Of a DNA stretch of 64,000 bases, positions 11,617-23,849 are shown one piece after another. Numbering within the stretch: the first letter of the stretch is position 1; each line of letters opens with the position of its first letter. This DNA is from Lyophyllum atratum (Eukaryota > Basidiomycota > Agaricomycetes > Agaricales > Lyophyllaceae). The translations under genes were made by a program, and so were the position numbers. The stretch is from NCBI GenBank assembly GCA_014905825.1, contig JACGCN010000023.1:186001-250000 (forward strand), read 5' to 3'. The notes under the pieces were generated by a model, which saw only the letters and a list, made by a program, of their open reading frames with translations, made no database searches and had not been told where the DNA came from.

Positions 11617-14600
11617 TCATGACGACATAGACGATGCTGGCAGAGGGGTCTCATCCTCAGAAGGTGAGTCAATACCATCGAGAATGGCCGCAACATCGGC
11701 GTCGGAAAGGAGCTCGGCTCTCCCGCCAACCGAATCTCGAAAGTGCGCCGGAGAGATGACACTTTGGATGTCCAGCGGTCTATCGTCCACCAGGATTGTC
11801 GCACTGTGTTTGGCGACAATATCAAGAATATTTGGACGTTCCTTAGGGTCTGCGTTCCAACACTGTTGCATCAGCGACCAGACATCCTCCGTCAACCCCC
11901 ATGGACCCCATGCGGGACTGTCAGGAGATGGTCGTGATGGTTGGCTGCCCTCCCTAACCTTGAGCATAACTACAGCGTCGCGAATATGTTCAAATAGAGG
12001 AATATTCCCGGTAAAAATCTGCAAGTGAATTGCTCAATGGAGGACGAGCGGACGTGTCAAGGATTTTACCTCATACGCGACGCAAGAAAACGCATAGATA
12101 TCACTCGCCTTGGTGTTCAGGACGATATTGTCAGTTTCGACATCGAACAGTTCCGGAGCCTGCCATCGGACCGATCCGCCTTTGGAACCTGCCGAAGAAT
12201 GCGACGTCCAGTGTAGAATACTCGCATCCGAGACAGATGAAAGTCCAAAGTCGGCGACGCACGCGCGCTTAGAGCTAGTGACTAGAATGTTAGCCTAGGC
12301 GATGAATGAGCCGAGATGCAAAGGCAGAAAGCAAGGCAAATTTACTCCTTTCAGATCTCCGTGGATAATATCTTCATTATGTAGATACGATATACCACTC
12401 GCAATGTCCAAGACCTAGGTGCCCGTCGATCAGAAGGATTTTAAAACAAATAGAAAAGACATTGACCCACCAACAGGGCCCGGTTAGCGTCCGGATGAGC
12501 TTCCAAGAATTTGGTGACATCGCCGTTCTCCATCCAGGGGGCGACAAGGCAAAGACGAGCATCGTAGCTATAGAGACCGTAGATCGGAAGTAAATTGATA
12601 TGTGATAACTGGCCCCATAGAATGGCCTCCGCCGAAAGTTGCTATTCGAAGCAGGTTCGAAATCAAAATATTACGCTAAACGCGGATGGTTGGAATAGAC
12701 GTTCTCACCTTCAGAAACAATTGAACTTGTGATGTCTGATAAATTCGGATGATCTTGAGGCAAACCACTTGGCCGCGGAAGCGTCCTTTATAGATGTCAG
12801 CAAAGCCACCAGCAGCTACTGGATGTTCGCCCTCCAGATCAATTCCTTCCAAATTATAACAACTCGGATATAAGCCCGCCTGTTTGGAGAGTCTTTGCGT
12901 CGCAACGAGGAGATTTCGCCTAAACTGTGCATTTAGTCCGGGGGTGTCAAGAAGCTGCAACATGATCGTTCAACATCAGCGGAGCAGCTTTAGGGTAGGT
13001 TGTATCTCACCGTTTGGAATAAATCGAGCAGTTTTTGCGCAGGCGTACCATGGCAACGGTTGAGAAATCGTTTATACTGTACAACATCTTCGAACACTGT
13101 ATTCAAGCGCTTCACAAGAGCCTTGATGTTGTCCGCGGCGGTTTCTTGCTCGGACTGTGGCTCTCTGGCACTAGGTTCTTGGTGCGTATTCGATTTCGGA
13201 TCCAGTTCTTCCTGTAGATCCTGATCTTCTACAACCGGTAGGCTCGCACAAGGCGGAGGACTGATCTCTTCAAAAACGTCAAGGAAGGTCTGGGGTGGAA
13301 GAGGAACCTCGGTTGTATGGGCATTTGTTCCTTCCGCCTCCAAAGATGCCTTGGGAGTGGGTGCTTCATCTTCCTCCGTGAGTCCCAAGCGTGAGAGGTC
13401 AGCAGAAGGTAGCCTGGGTTCATAGCTGGGAGTGTATTCCGGAGGTGCGTCTGACTCTGTGACAAGGTCTGATTTGCCTGGGATGGGAGCGGTGGCGAGG
13501 TCGGGTGTGGAGACAGGATTTGACGGAGGAGGGGGAAGGGGACGAGGTGCGGGGGTGACCACTTCGACGTCCTGAGGTTTTTCCGAGTCGTCGCCCACAA
13601 TAGGTGTAGATGCTGCTATCTTCACGTCAGTGTCTCCGCCAGCCGTTTTCCAACCTTTCCCACCCTTCAGGACAAGCGCGACACGATCTGTTCCGTCCTT
13701 CCGAGAAGCTTCAACAGCATCGACGACATCGCTGTCAGACGTGATGATGACATAATCGCCGTCGTCGTCCTTGTAGGAAATTTGGAAGTCGCTAGGGTCA
13801 GGACGAAGGGCAGACTCTGCGTATGATTCAGCATTGAAAAGAGGGTCCGTCGCAATTTTTGCCGTGATGGTCTCGCGAAGTTGTTTTGCGTTATCGTAGC
13901 GAGCTTTAACTTTGTAGGTCCGGTTACCAGGCAGATGGAATTTGAAACTATAGTTATCACCCTCGGCGGAGGAAACCCCCGAAAAGATTGTGCTGGTGGT
14001 TTCTTTGGAGCTTGCAACGTCGCTCTCAGAGGCAGATAACAGGCTGTCATTACCAACGGCAGACGCGGAGTCACTGGGCTGCAAACTCGCATCGGATTGA
14101 CCAGAAAATGCCCGGTGCTGCATGGCTGGTGGTGAGGGGATAACGGAGGGGATAGGACTATCTTCCCTGATCGATTCGAAGAAGTGACCCCACATTGGCC
14201 CAGTCGCGGCTTCAGGGATAGAGACGCCTTGATTAGCGGCTTTGATCTACGACGAGCAATTGATCTTCTTTGAGTAGAACGGAAGACGAAAAAGCAAATG
14301 TCCAACCTGCTCCTGAGTAGCTTCCGCCAAGCTTAGGATATCAACGACAGCGACCACGCGACCATCCTCCTCGACGACAGGAATATTAAGGTAGCGCCCA
14401 CCTGGAGTACGCTAGGATCAGCTCGAGCCGAATCAAGAATTCAAAACCACTAACTATACATCTTCTTGACGGTCTCATGGATGGTCATGTTCGGGTGAGC
14501 TGTATCAGGATGCGGCGTCATAACTCTGACCACGCTGCACCGCAGGGCATCCAGCCCAGGTGCGATAACTCGCAGAACAATATCCTTTGACGTGAACATT

Positions 14601-15614
14601 CCAGAAATCCGAGAAACCCGAAGAGCCGCCCGTGGAGGAGCAGGACCCGTATCTTCGACTACACACACTGCCGAGGCACCCTTCTCCCGCATCAGCTGCG
14701 CCACCTCCCTAACCATGGTCTTTGGGCTAACCGTGACGGGTTGAGTGCGCAAGCCCATGATGCTGGCCAAGTCGGGTAGAGCCGTCTTCTCTCGAAGCAT
14801 CTCAGCCCAGGCGAACATGTCTGAGTTCGATCCGTCAGAACCAAGCTCTTCTTGGATGCCGGCCATGGCGCTGTAGAGTTTCTCCGATGCGGATGACCGA
14901 CGCTGAGCGTTGCCAAGGGTTTCGTGGAATACTGTGCCGATGTCAAGGACGCCGACGATCTCGCCATCATCGCTGCATACCGGCTAGGCGCAGATACTCG
15001 TCAGTATGCATTCATTGATATGAGGTGGGATGAGTTGCACCAGATGTCTAATTTGATTCGAGACCATCATTTCCAAAGCTTTTGTGGCGCCAGAGGTATC
15101 ATTGATGAACAATGGACCCCGTGTCATAATCTGTCGGGCAAGAGTAACACGGGGGTCAAGACCGTCTGCGATGACCTGCTATATAAGTTAGAAATAGAAT
15201 GTCTAATCGAAGAATCACGCATACGCAAGCCAAGTCTTTTGCGGTGACTATACCCGTCATACTTTCTTCATCATCAACGACAAGAACGCAATCAGTCCTT
15301 TTCGCTGCGCATAGCTGGCTGATATCCGTAACTGTCATGGTCTCAGGGACCTTCAAGGCAGGAGCTAGCTTGAGTGCGGCCAGCGTCCCCTTCGCCGCTG
15401 TCGTCTTGGTTTTCTTTACACCGCTCTGACCCTGGGTGGTAAGAAAGTTCCGTTTCCGCGAGAGCTCAGCCTCGAATTTTTTGCGAAGAGCCTGCGTGAA
15501 CAAAAAGTGTAGGTCAGCACTCTGTGCTTCTTAACAAATCCCTGTATTACGAACCTCATCCTTCTGAACCGCCTTTTTCTTGATTTCTAAAGACTTGTCG
15601 ACTGGCGGAGGCAT
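11617..15614 (-). CDS. Chimeric CBS-CBS-PB1 protein kinase
   Basis: Eleven exons (15555-15614, 15225-15491, 15041-15175, 14455-14983, 14307-14401, 13011-14246, 12709-12954, 12471-12641, 12346-12414, 12070-12294, 11617-12018) join without a stop to give 1144 residues. Residues about 45-360 hold two CBS pairs (QLCAAKRTDCVLVVDD, GIVTAKDL, MREKGASAVCVVED, IPVVEEDGRVVAVVDI). A PB1 domain lies near 463-545 (FKFHLPGNRTYKVKARYD, ISYKDDDGDYVIITSDSD). After a Pro/Glu-rich linker and a helix (LVKRLNTVFEDVVQYKRFL) comes a kinase domain at about 815-1090: AAGGFADIYKG, VVCLK, IIHGDLKGANILV, ADFGLS and RWQAPELF. Catalytic Lys, Asp and DFG are present, and HRD is replaced by HGD. CBS-PB1 proteins normally stand alone and end in a membrane segment. 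An extra upstream exon is possible, so the start is the least certain point. The kinase is likely active. Confidence 0.75.
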
Positions 15615-17155
15615 TGAGTTCGATGGGCGCTTGTCGCTTAGCAGGGCGAACGCAGTATCAAGGCGGAGTTACGAAAGTAGGAGGGGCTTATGAAGCTGGG
15701 ATTGACGACCAGAACATGAGAAATCGAGAGCTATATCCGATAGAGTTGGCAGCTGCTTGTGTCTTGTGATAGCTGCGAAGCAGATCCCAGAATTCATGAC
15801 CGACCTTTCCCCCCAAAACCTATTCAGCAGATTGATCTCTCCCGCGATGCCCACCAATCACCAACCGGTTCTCAGCAAACATAGCACATATATAAGCGCT
15901 GATTGGAGTCTAGCGCCTATCGGCCTTCCATCTCGACCGAAATCACGCCGAGCGCGGGTTCAAGGTCAAGGCTTTGACAGGGAGAACGGAATTTTGATGG
16001 TGGCTGGGCGACTGCGGCGATACCATTACGAAATACGAACATACGAAGACCTCGGTGTGAAGTGTGCGTGCCTTCTCTGCGTGTTTATGCCAGCGAAAAA
16101 TGTTGGCTTCACGTTTCGTAGTGGTTTGACGTTCCAGCAAGTGGTCACAGAACTGCCTCCCGAAATCGAGGAAGCGGATTGGTCGTGATAGGTTCGAAGT
16201 TGACTGCGTTGGAGAAGAGAGATGTCGCATGAACATGAAACGTGCACTCCCTAGTATGATCGACAGCTCCATACCCTTCGTAAGGCATACCCTTCGTAAG
16301 GGGTGGTAAAAACGACTGTCCATCTGAAACCGTAGTAGGATAGCTCAACAGCGTAGCAGGGATGGACATATGTATGATATGTTACCGCAATGAGGAGCGG
16401 AGCTGTATGAACACTCAGTGAACATTCAACACAAGGTATAATGAAATGATTCGTACAATGATGCATGGTTGTTGCCTAATACACCCTGGTCCGGAGTTCC
16501 GAAGGTGAGGTGGTCCAAGCGCCAGCTCAAAGCCAAAAAAAAACTGGGAATGCGTCGTGAGAACCAAATTGAAGGAACCGGTGTGAAAACATACACAACT
16601 CAGGCTGCCCCCGTGGGTCACCATATACATTGTCCGGTTTTGCTAGATTGACCGTTAGACTCGCTCGACAGAGTAAGTGCACATGGCGCAGTAAAGAAGG
16701 AAGTGGACCACCGGATCACCGTCTGTTCATGGTTTAGTTCTTCTCTGCGGTTATGCCGTCATGAGAGGAACTGGAAAAAGAACTTTCCGTGCCTCGACTT
16801 GGTTTGACTCAAAGTACTTGGCCATGGGCTGAATCAATACTGAGCACTGAATATTGAATCCTGACTCGGACGTGGTGGCAACTGAGTATCTGGATCGTTT
16901 TCGCTGGATTGACTCAAAGAAGTAAGGGTGCGTAACCTGGGGGAATGAAGATTAGCGATTAGCGATGGAAGGATTGACAGTATCGAACGTTGAACGTTTC
17001 AACAAAGAGGATCTTCAAGACGTGCTGTATGGTTAACCGTAGAGTTGTAACATAGATTCAAGGACAAATTGAAATGTGGCAAAGTAATTTCGCGACAGAG
17101 TATCAGGACGTTGCGTAAGCAGCATAGAAGCTTATGACGTCATCGAAAGCTGTCA
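15615..17155. other. Intergenic; no supported gene
   Basis: Upstream of the chimeric kinase and downstream of the minus-strand BTB gene. A further 5' exon of the CBS-PB1 part may lie just above 15640, where an acceptor-like CTGCTAAG occurs. A perfect 16-base direct repeat sits at 16270-16301. Open frames at 15757-16188 have no recognisable motif. Confidence 0.3.
16270..16301. repeat. Two perfect tandem copies of a 16-base unit
   Basis: CATACCCTTCGTAAGG occurs twice back to back. No function is evident. Confidence 0.8.
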
Positions 17156-18380
17156 TTACTTCTTCTTTTTCTTCAAAATCTTTTTCCTGCCCCCCAATCC
17201 ACCTGTTGAGGCTACAGGCTGAGGAACGTCAGGTTCCGCCTCTGGCACGTTAACTTGTGCTTCCGGAACTCGAATATACCGATCATTCGCCTTGCGAACA
17301 TCTCGCAACTCCTCCCCGAAGTATGCCTCTACGAGCTCTTCTTTACCGACCTGGGCACCCAGATATTGAGGGTATGACTGTAGCGCAATCTCCCTTGCTT
17401 TGCATAAGCTAATCGTGCTTTTCAGACCGAGCTTCTCTGCTTCATCCAAAGACACTATCTCCTTGCGTTCCGCTAACTCCATGTACGCCGAACGAAGCCA
17501 TTCAGCAACGTTGTACGTCCTGGCAAAAGTGACCCTGTCAGCAGGGCCTATGCTTTGCGCGCTTTGGAAGTCCTCGAGCTCCGCTGAGAATTCGGTATCG
17601 ATTGGGCTATTGCGCCAATAATCGAGCGCCCCTGGTCTATCATTTCTCCTGCAATAGTCACGATTGCGCTGAAGGGGTTCTTCTCGAATGCCCACCAACT
17701 TCAACGTGGCATCTAGTCCGAGCGAGACAGCATCTTCCACAGAGAAGTTCTCCTGCCGCGTTGCGAGGTTGATGTATCCAGTGCGTAACCAATCATATAG
17801 ACCGTACTTTCTGGCCAGGACAACCTTGCGGCGCGAGCTTAGCTTGGACAGGGCTAGTATGGCCATATTGCGGAGATCGAGCATCATCCATTGAGAGGAG
17901 AGTTTTAGGACAGATATCCATTCATCGTTTGATAAAGTAGGCTGCTCATATGTCGGATTCCTATACGGTTCATCAGCATTCGTTGAGAAAGCACGATGGG
18001 GTATCTTACAAGGGGTACATTATCTTTAACAGCGCCTCGAAATCGACCTTCTCAACGCCTTCCAGTCTGATCGGTGTTTCTTCATCGATAGTAGACTCGA
18101 AATCTGATTTGAAGAAATCTGTGGCCTGCGCAAATTTGTACTTGGGCACCATGTACAGACGATCTTCAACCTACATCGTACGGGGGATATCTCTGCTCAA
18201 TCCCGAAGTCAACGGTCCAATGGGATGAAAACTCACCGAAAAGACGACAAAATCGAGATAGTACCTCGCATCTCTAACTGCGAGTGGTATTGCATTGTCG
18301 ACTTCATCTTCCGGTACATCATGGATAGACGGCGAAGGCGAGGGTGGTAAAGGCGGCAGATCTAGTTGCTCATCTGCCAT
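17156..18380 (-). CDS. BTB/POZ domain protein with two repeated C-terminal modules
   Basis: Exons 18237-18380, 18010-18170 and 17156-17960 join in phase to give 369 residues from MADEQLDLPPLPPS. The BTB fold spans roughly residues 35-130: YYLDFVVFSVEDRLYMVPK, FFKSDFES, KIMYPL, then NDEWISVLKLS. After it come two copies of a module of about 80 residues, of the form VLARKYGLYDWLRTGY...GLDATLKL and TFARTYNVAEWLRSAY...GLKSTISL, which resemble a BACK-like helical extension. The C-terminus is a lysine run (ILKKKKK). Fungal BTB proteins are usually adaptors in protein complexes, sometimes for cullin-3 ligases; the partner is unknown. A longer paralogue with three modules lies at 29909-32095, with introns at matching places in the BTB part. 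Confidence 0.82.
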
Positions 18381-18658
18381 TGAATGTAATGCCCGAATTG
18401 ACTCGAGTAAGTGGGTGAATCTTTGAAGGTATCGTACTCGTATATGATGAGGATCTGGGTACGACAGGAAGTGGTGAGGCTGCGGGCTACGATCGGCTTT
18501 ATGTATGTTAAATATAAAGAAGTCCACATCCGCCTCGTGCAAACCTTCTCGCCTCGAGTTTCGGCCTCGTCCGAGTGCAGTGTGCCTCAAAGCGCTTAAT
18601 CCTTACACGTTACAGACCTGCATCTGAAATATTATTTAAGTAGGTGAAACTGGAAAGT

Positions 18659-19800
18659 TCAAAACCCAATCTTCCACCACATTCTCCGCAGCCCATCCCT
18701 CTCCCTCTCTCCCAGAATTTGCAGCCTCACCATACCTCGCGCAACACTGATGTCCACCCTATCGCCTTCCCACCCCTGCTTATCCTTGGCCCAACCGCCG
18801 AGCTCGCCGACAAAGTAGCTCCGTGCCGTAGCCGTCTCGCTTAGGATCATCGAGTTGCTGGAAAATCCCCTCGATAGCGAGATATGCGTGTCGAGGTCTC
18901 CTGCGGCCACCTTAATCATCACGAGCCCGTGGAAGGAGGGCGGAAGGTGCAGGGCGTGGTATCCATCGATCCCAGACGCAGATAGATAGAAGGGCGGACG
19001 CAACGGCATGTGCGTGTGCTGCGAACATGCATCGGTCAGCACACGTGTTTCTTGGGTAGCTTTAGCCTCGAACTCACGATTTTGGCGATGAGTGGAAACG
19101 TGGTACCCTCGTTTCCCTTAATTTTGAGGTCCAGGGTCGTACGTAAAGCATTTGCAGCCGCATTGGGGGTGGGGTCTCCGACGAGGGAGATGTTGACATC
19201 AATACCTCCGTTCTCCACCTCGAATTTGAGATTCTTGCGGCTCAAGTCGTCTCTCGTATTTGGCGAGGCAGGCGATAGGAGTGCCGCCGGCACATGTAGG
19301 TAAGGGTTCACAGTAAAGTCGCCCTTGATCGAGGCACTCGCGCGATATAGGAAGAGGAAGCGTTTATGTGGTGTGCTTTTTCGAGAAAGAGAAACGTAGT
19401 TTGTGGGGTTGAGGCGGACTGTCGAATGCGATGCTGCTTTCGACTGGAGGGGCGACATAGGCATTTCTAGTGGGAGTTCGGATAGGCCGGTCGTGCTGAT
19501 GGATGTACCGGGGACATGATGGTACTGCAGATGGGATGGAAATGTAACGGAACTGCTATAGGGGAGCGAGGAGTGCCGCCGCCGCTGGGTACCAGTACTC
19601 ACGCGAATAGGTGAGGTAGCATCGTTAAAATGAACATCTGAGTGCCGAGGGGTTGCGCTCTCAATAGATGGCGATGGTAGTGGGTGACTCTGAGCTGATA
19701 CGAGGTCCTCCGTCGATGCATCAGAACGAGATCCCAAGGACTGGATAGGCGAGGTGTATCCTGGGGGCAGGGAATATTGGTCTGTAAGGGAGGGTGCCAT
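18659..19800 (-). CDS. DUF7330-type protein
   Basis: Two exons (19078-19800, 18659-19018) give 360 residues. The N-terminal 130 residues are Ser/Pro/Thr-rich and probably disordered. The rest follows the pattern of basidiomycete DUF7330 proteins: NPTNYVSLSRKS, SIKGDFTVNPYLHVPAALL, RKNLKFEVENGGIDVNISL, TTLDLKIKGNEG, RPPFYLSASGIDGYHALHLP, SFHGLVMIKVAAGDL, a segment with SYFVGELGGWAKD and a final VDISVARGMVRLQI. The recurring strand-turn-strand pattern suggests a beta-helical or adhesin-like fold. No signal peptide or membrane segment is seen. The function of the family is not known to me. The start at 19800 is the first ATG of a long clean exon. Confidence 0.75.
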
Positions 19801-20159
19801 GGTGGTTCGACTATAGAGTCTCGAGAGAGGCTTATTACCTATGAAAAGAGTGCGGTTTTCTCAGCTCATTGCTGACCTCGAGGCGGCGGCCATCAAGGAA
19901 GCTGCCATAGTCAATTGAACCTCGCGTTCATGGCAAAATGACGTGCTGTCAAGCGTGAAGAGTGAGAAGATAGGAGGTCTTGATCTTGGAGCTTCTGAGC
20001 AAGAGAAGAGCCAATGAAGAAGAAAGCATCGCGAAGCGAGGTCGCTGAACGTTCATCAAGTCGACAAGGAAAGCTTGCTTGGTTTATCAATCACTTCCTG
20101 AGTAGCACACGTGTACGCACGAATCTTTGGCCTATGAAGGAAATGTAGGAGGAACAGAT
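19801..20159. other. Intergenic; no feature seen
   Basis: Upstream flank of the DUF7330 gene, next to a kinase relic. No reading frame or repeat worth reporting. Confidence 0.4.
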
Positions 20160-20660
20160 TCTCGACTGAATCAGGGTGCGACCAATCTCTTTACCCAAGA
20201 ATCCTTCCCAAGACGAACTTGAAGGCTGTGATTCCGTACTTGGTGAGGTCGAAAAAGGGGTCTGTCCAGAGAAAGCTGATCAGTAAGGAAATGTCGATGA
20301 GGAGGCGAATGAGAACAAGCATACCTCATATACAACGCAAGCGAAGGCGTAAACGTCACTGGCTTCGCCGCTATCTGTCGTCAGTGCCGGTGTCGAGCAA
20401 CTCCGAAGCTTGCCACGCTTCTGGCCGGCGCCCTGCTGCCAAGAAACTTTCCCATCAGTGGCTCCACGCGAGCTGTCGGGACCACGTGTATACGACAGCT
20501 TGTTCCATTACCACCACTACGTTGCCACTACGATGGAACGCTTCAGTGAACACGTCGCCATTCTGACGTCGGACGATCCCTCGCATCCAAATTCTTCTAC
20601 TCTGTCCGCTATATCCCAACCATGAGGGGCATTGCAAATGCGAATAACGCGACCCTGGCA
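20160..20660 (-). pseudogene. Relic of a TKL-type kinase C-lobe
   Basis: On the minus strand, fragments of a kinase C-lobe can be read but not as one gene. AWQASELLDTGTDD matches the WQAPELL activation-segment motif. One frame away is ASDVYAFACVVYE, which fits helix F. It is followed by an intron-like GTATGC donor and a short exon, PFFDLTKYGITAFKFVLG, ending at a stop. The N-lobe and the catalytic loop are missing and the two blocks are out of frame. The relic belongs to the same broad kinase group as the intact neighbours at 11.6, 20.7 and 42.7 kb but is clearly more divergent. I infer decay of a former family member. Confidence 0.5.
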
Positions 20661-20745
20661 TCGGGCCCGTGCGAAACGCAATTCACAGCGTTTCGAATAT
20701 TGGACGCGTCACATACTTCTGATACGTTGAACTGCTCTCCCCTCC

Positions 20746-23700
20746 ATGGCGGCGCCCCCGACGATCAAAGAACTTACCGATGACTCCCTTCGAGCGCTTG
20801 AATGGGACAAGAATCGACCTCTCCGGTATTACTTGGACCTTGCGGAAAAGTATCGAGCCGAGGGGATAACATCCAAGGACGCAGATGATATCCCCAAAGC
20901 CTTCGTAGAGTTAACCAAAGCGGCGACGTTGACTTTGGAGAGAATTCCGGGCCATCGAGAGTACAACACTGTCCTCACAGCAACTCAACGCCAAAAGCTT
21001 CTTTTGGTATGTCAATCTAGCACCTAGCATCGCGCCCATACTCATATATGAATACATTGCTCTGTAGAGCGGGAAAGGGACACTGCAGGATATCAGAAAG
21101 CTTAAGCATGTACTAGTTGGTCGTCGTGAAAGATGGCTCGAGAATCGCGTCCAAGCGACTGACTACCCCGACACGAGTTCATGTATCCAGCTCACGACGA
21201 TGCCGAGTCCACGCACCATCTCATCTGTCGTGGCCCCCATTACGACGTTAGCTAGCCTTCAGCTTGAAGTCCCCCACGTTCGGAATCTCACCTCCGATCC
21301 CGCGCTCAAAATTGCATGGGCCCGAGACGTGATCGCACTCGTCAACAGAACGACCAACCCCTCTCCTACCTCGTTCGATCCTCCCGTGGGCACTGCATTC
21401 ATAAACGATCCCGACCTCCTCAGCCTCGTTCATCTGGCAATACCGATGATCCTCGAAACAGCCGCCTCAGATGCATTGCAGCCTGTACCGTCACACGTTG
21501 CAGAGGCCATCTACCTGCGAGCGACCTTTGCAAGGACAGGAGCACACCCACAACACGTTGAGCGCAATCCACGCGCCGCTTTCCGAGATTTCGAGAAGGC
21601 CGCCCGAGCAGGTCATACAGATGCTTGGCTTTGGCTTGGCAGGGACTATGAGAACTTCAACAATATCCCCAACGCTCGCTACTGCTTCAAGCGCGGGGTC
21701 AAGTCCGATTCTGCAAGCTGCACATATGTGAGTCGTGCAGTAATGTTTTTCTCATCTTCATATCCTGACGAGCATTGATAGCGCTTAGGGATAGCACATC
21801 TGCTAGGTCAGCTCGGCCTGCAGCCCAATTCATCGGCCGCCCTTCCCCTTCTCCGCCGTGCCGCGACTCTCGCGTCGGTAACGACCTCTGGACCTCCCTA
21901 CGATTTCGCCTTGCTTCTCCTCGGAGAATTCACTGCACTTTCTTCACCATTGCCCATCTCCGTGTTCGACCCCTTCATCCCTGCTGGCTCGACCGTGCTC
22001 TTGGAAGCGCGCAAGTACCTCGAGCGAGCTGCTTACCTTGGATTTGCGTCAGCACAATATAAGATTGGTCGCGCATACGAGTTTGGGTCCGCGCCATTCC
22101 CGTTCAATCGAGCTCTGAGTGTACAATATTACACTCTGGCGAGTCAGCAGGGGCATGTAAAGGCTGACGAAGCTCTTCGCCATGGATCGTCTCGTCGGCC
22201 GGGTGATGGGGTTGATGTATCTGGACGAATCTCTAAGGTCATCACATCCGTGGAGGGCCCATCCGCAGAACGAACTCAAGTCAACGTCGAAGGGATCGTG
22301 TCACGGCTAAGCGTCGTGTTCGAGAATGTTCAAAAGTACAAGCAACTCCTGGCCCTCCGTGCTGCAGAGGCGCAACGGCTTCTCAATACGTTCCAGATGG
22401 TCAGTAGCTCCATTTCCTCATCCTCATTTGCTCAGAATCTGACATTATTCTACAGCTCCTGGATACCCCTGGACTGTGTGCACAGTTCAGGCGTAACCTT
22501 CTTGTTGCGACTCAACGGCTGTCAAGACGAGCGGGTCTATATCCGACAAGTTTAGACCTGAAGCACGTTGAGTTTGCAAGCGAATATCCAGTGGCTGCTG
22601 GTGGCTTCGCCGATATCTACCAGGGGCGTCTTCATGGCCAGGTGGTGTGCTTGAAGGTTATTCGTCTGTACCAGACGTCTCATGTCGATGCATTTCTCAA
22701 GGTACATCCCTTCCCATGTTACCCTCACATCACTGGCGTCTGACCTTGACCCCTGATAGAACTTTTCTGCGGAAGCTATATTATGGTGCCAACTTTCGCA
22801 TCCGAACCTCCTCCCAATCTATGGGATCTTTGTGTGTACAACACGTCTCTGTCTCGTTTCACCCTGGATGGAGCATGGCGATGTCAACGACTTCTTGAAG
22901 CAACACCCAGAGGCGAATCGGACATTATTGGTGAGGCGCCGTTCATCTTTCACACGTCTAGTCTTAAGCTCATCACTTGGACCTCTAGATGTTGGACGTG
23001 GCGGCTGGCGTTGCGTATCTCCACACTCATGATATCATCCATGGAGACTTGAAAGGGGTCGGTCCTTCCATAGCTGTCCTTACACCTTTGCACTTACCCA
23101 GTCTTCAGGCCAATATTCTGGTAAACGACTGTGGGCGCGCATGCCTCGCCGACTTCGGGCTCTCTGCGGTCTCGGACACGAGCATCCTGCACTGGACTTC
23201 CCATTCGTCTGCTGCCTCGAAAGGTGGCTCTATCAGATGGCAGGCGCCCGAGCTGTTCGACATCGACAATGATGATGTGGTACATAACAGTAAGCCCAGC
23301 GACGTGTACGCCGTTTCTTGTGTCGCATACGAGGTACGATTTCTTAGCCTCCCAACACTTGAGTGTTTTCTGAAGCATGGTATTCAGATCTTCACGGGAA
23401 ATGTTCCATTTTTCGAACTCCCTCGCGATCTCGCTGTCACGCTCAAAGTCAAAGCAGGTGCCCATCCTTCTCGGCCACCTATGTCAAGTCCTACATGGGG
23501 AGCATGGGGGCTCGCCGAGCCTTTGTGGTCGTTGATGGAAGCGTGTTGGAGTGCAGACCCTAATACTCGCCCGACTGTCGAGGACATCACGGGGCATCCC
23601 GCTTTGACGGAATTGGTGGACGAAAGACCTGTTGTGAACGTAGATGTTGCTTTGCCTGCGCGCTTCAGAGATTCGAGAGACGTCCGATCTGATGTACTTT

Positions 23701-23849
23701 CGTTGCCCGATATCGATGTTCTCCTGGATGATATGACCTTGGAGATGGATACATGCTCGACGTCGTTATCGAGCTCCAATATTCCCCACAACATGAAAAT
23801 ATCACCACAATCCCAAAAAGAAGATCAGGGGCGCTTCCACATAGGCTGA
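20746..23849 (+). CDS. Chimeric USP8-dimer / Sel1 (Skt5-like) / protein kinase
   Basis: Eight exons (20746-21006, 21068-21727, 21782-22399, 22456-22701, 22760-22930, 22989-23057, 23109-23333, 23388-23849) give 903 residues. Residues about 10-115 resemble the USP8-dimer helical domain of AMSH and related proteins (LRYYLDLAEKYRAEGI, TLERIPGHREY). Residues about 145-370 match the Sel1 array of Skt5/Chs4-type chitin synthase activators: KIAWARDVIALVNR, AEAIYLRATFA, AAFRDFEKAARAGH, AQYKIGRAYEFG, SVQYYTLASQQGH. Then come the family linker helix (IVSRLSVVFENVQKYKQLL) and a kinase at about 555-830: AAGGFADIYQG, VVCLKVIR, IIHGDLKGANILV, ADFGLS, RWQAPELF. The catalytic loop is HGD, a non-RD type. Exon sizes 246, 171, 69 and 225 across the kinase equal those of its two paralogues. 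The role may link kinase signalling to a Skt5-like scaffold; that is inference. Confidence 0.83.

Noticed and set aside
12990..14195. A separate gene starting at the ATG before WGHFFES (14195)
   Set aside because: That Met lies in the middle of the exon that continues the CBS part, and the upstream exons join it in phase, so it is better read as internal.
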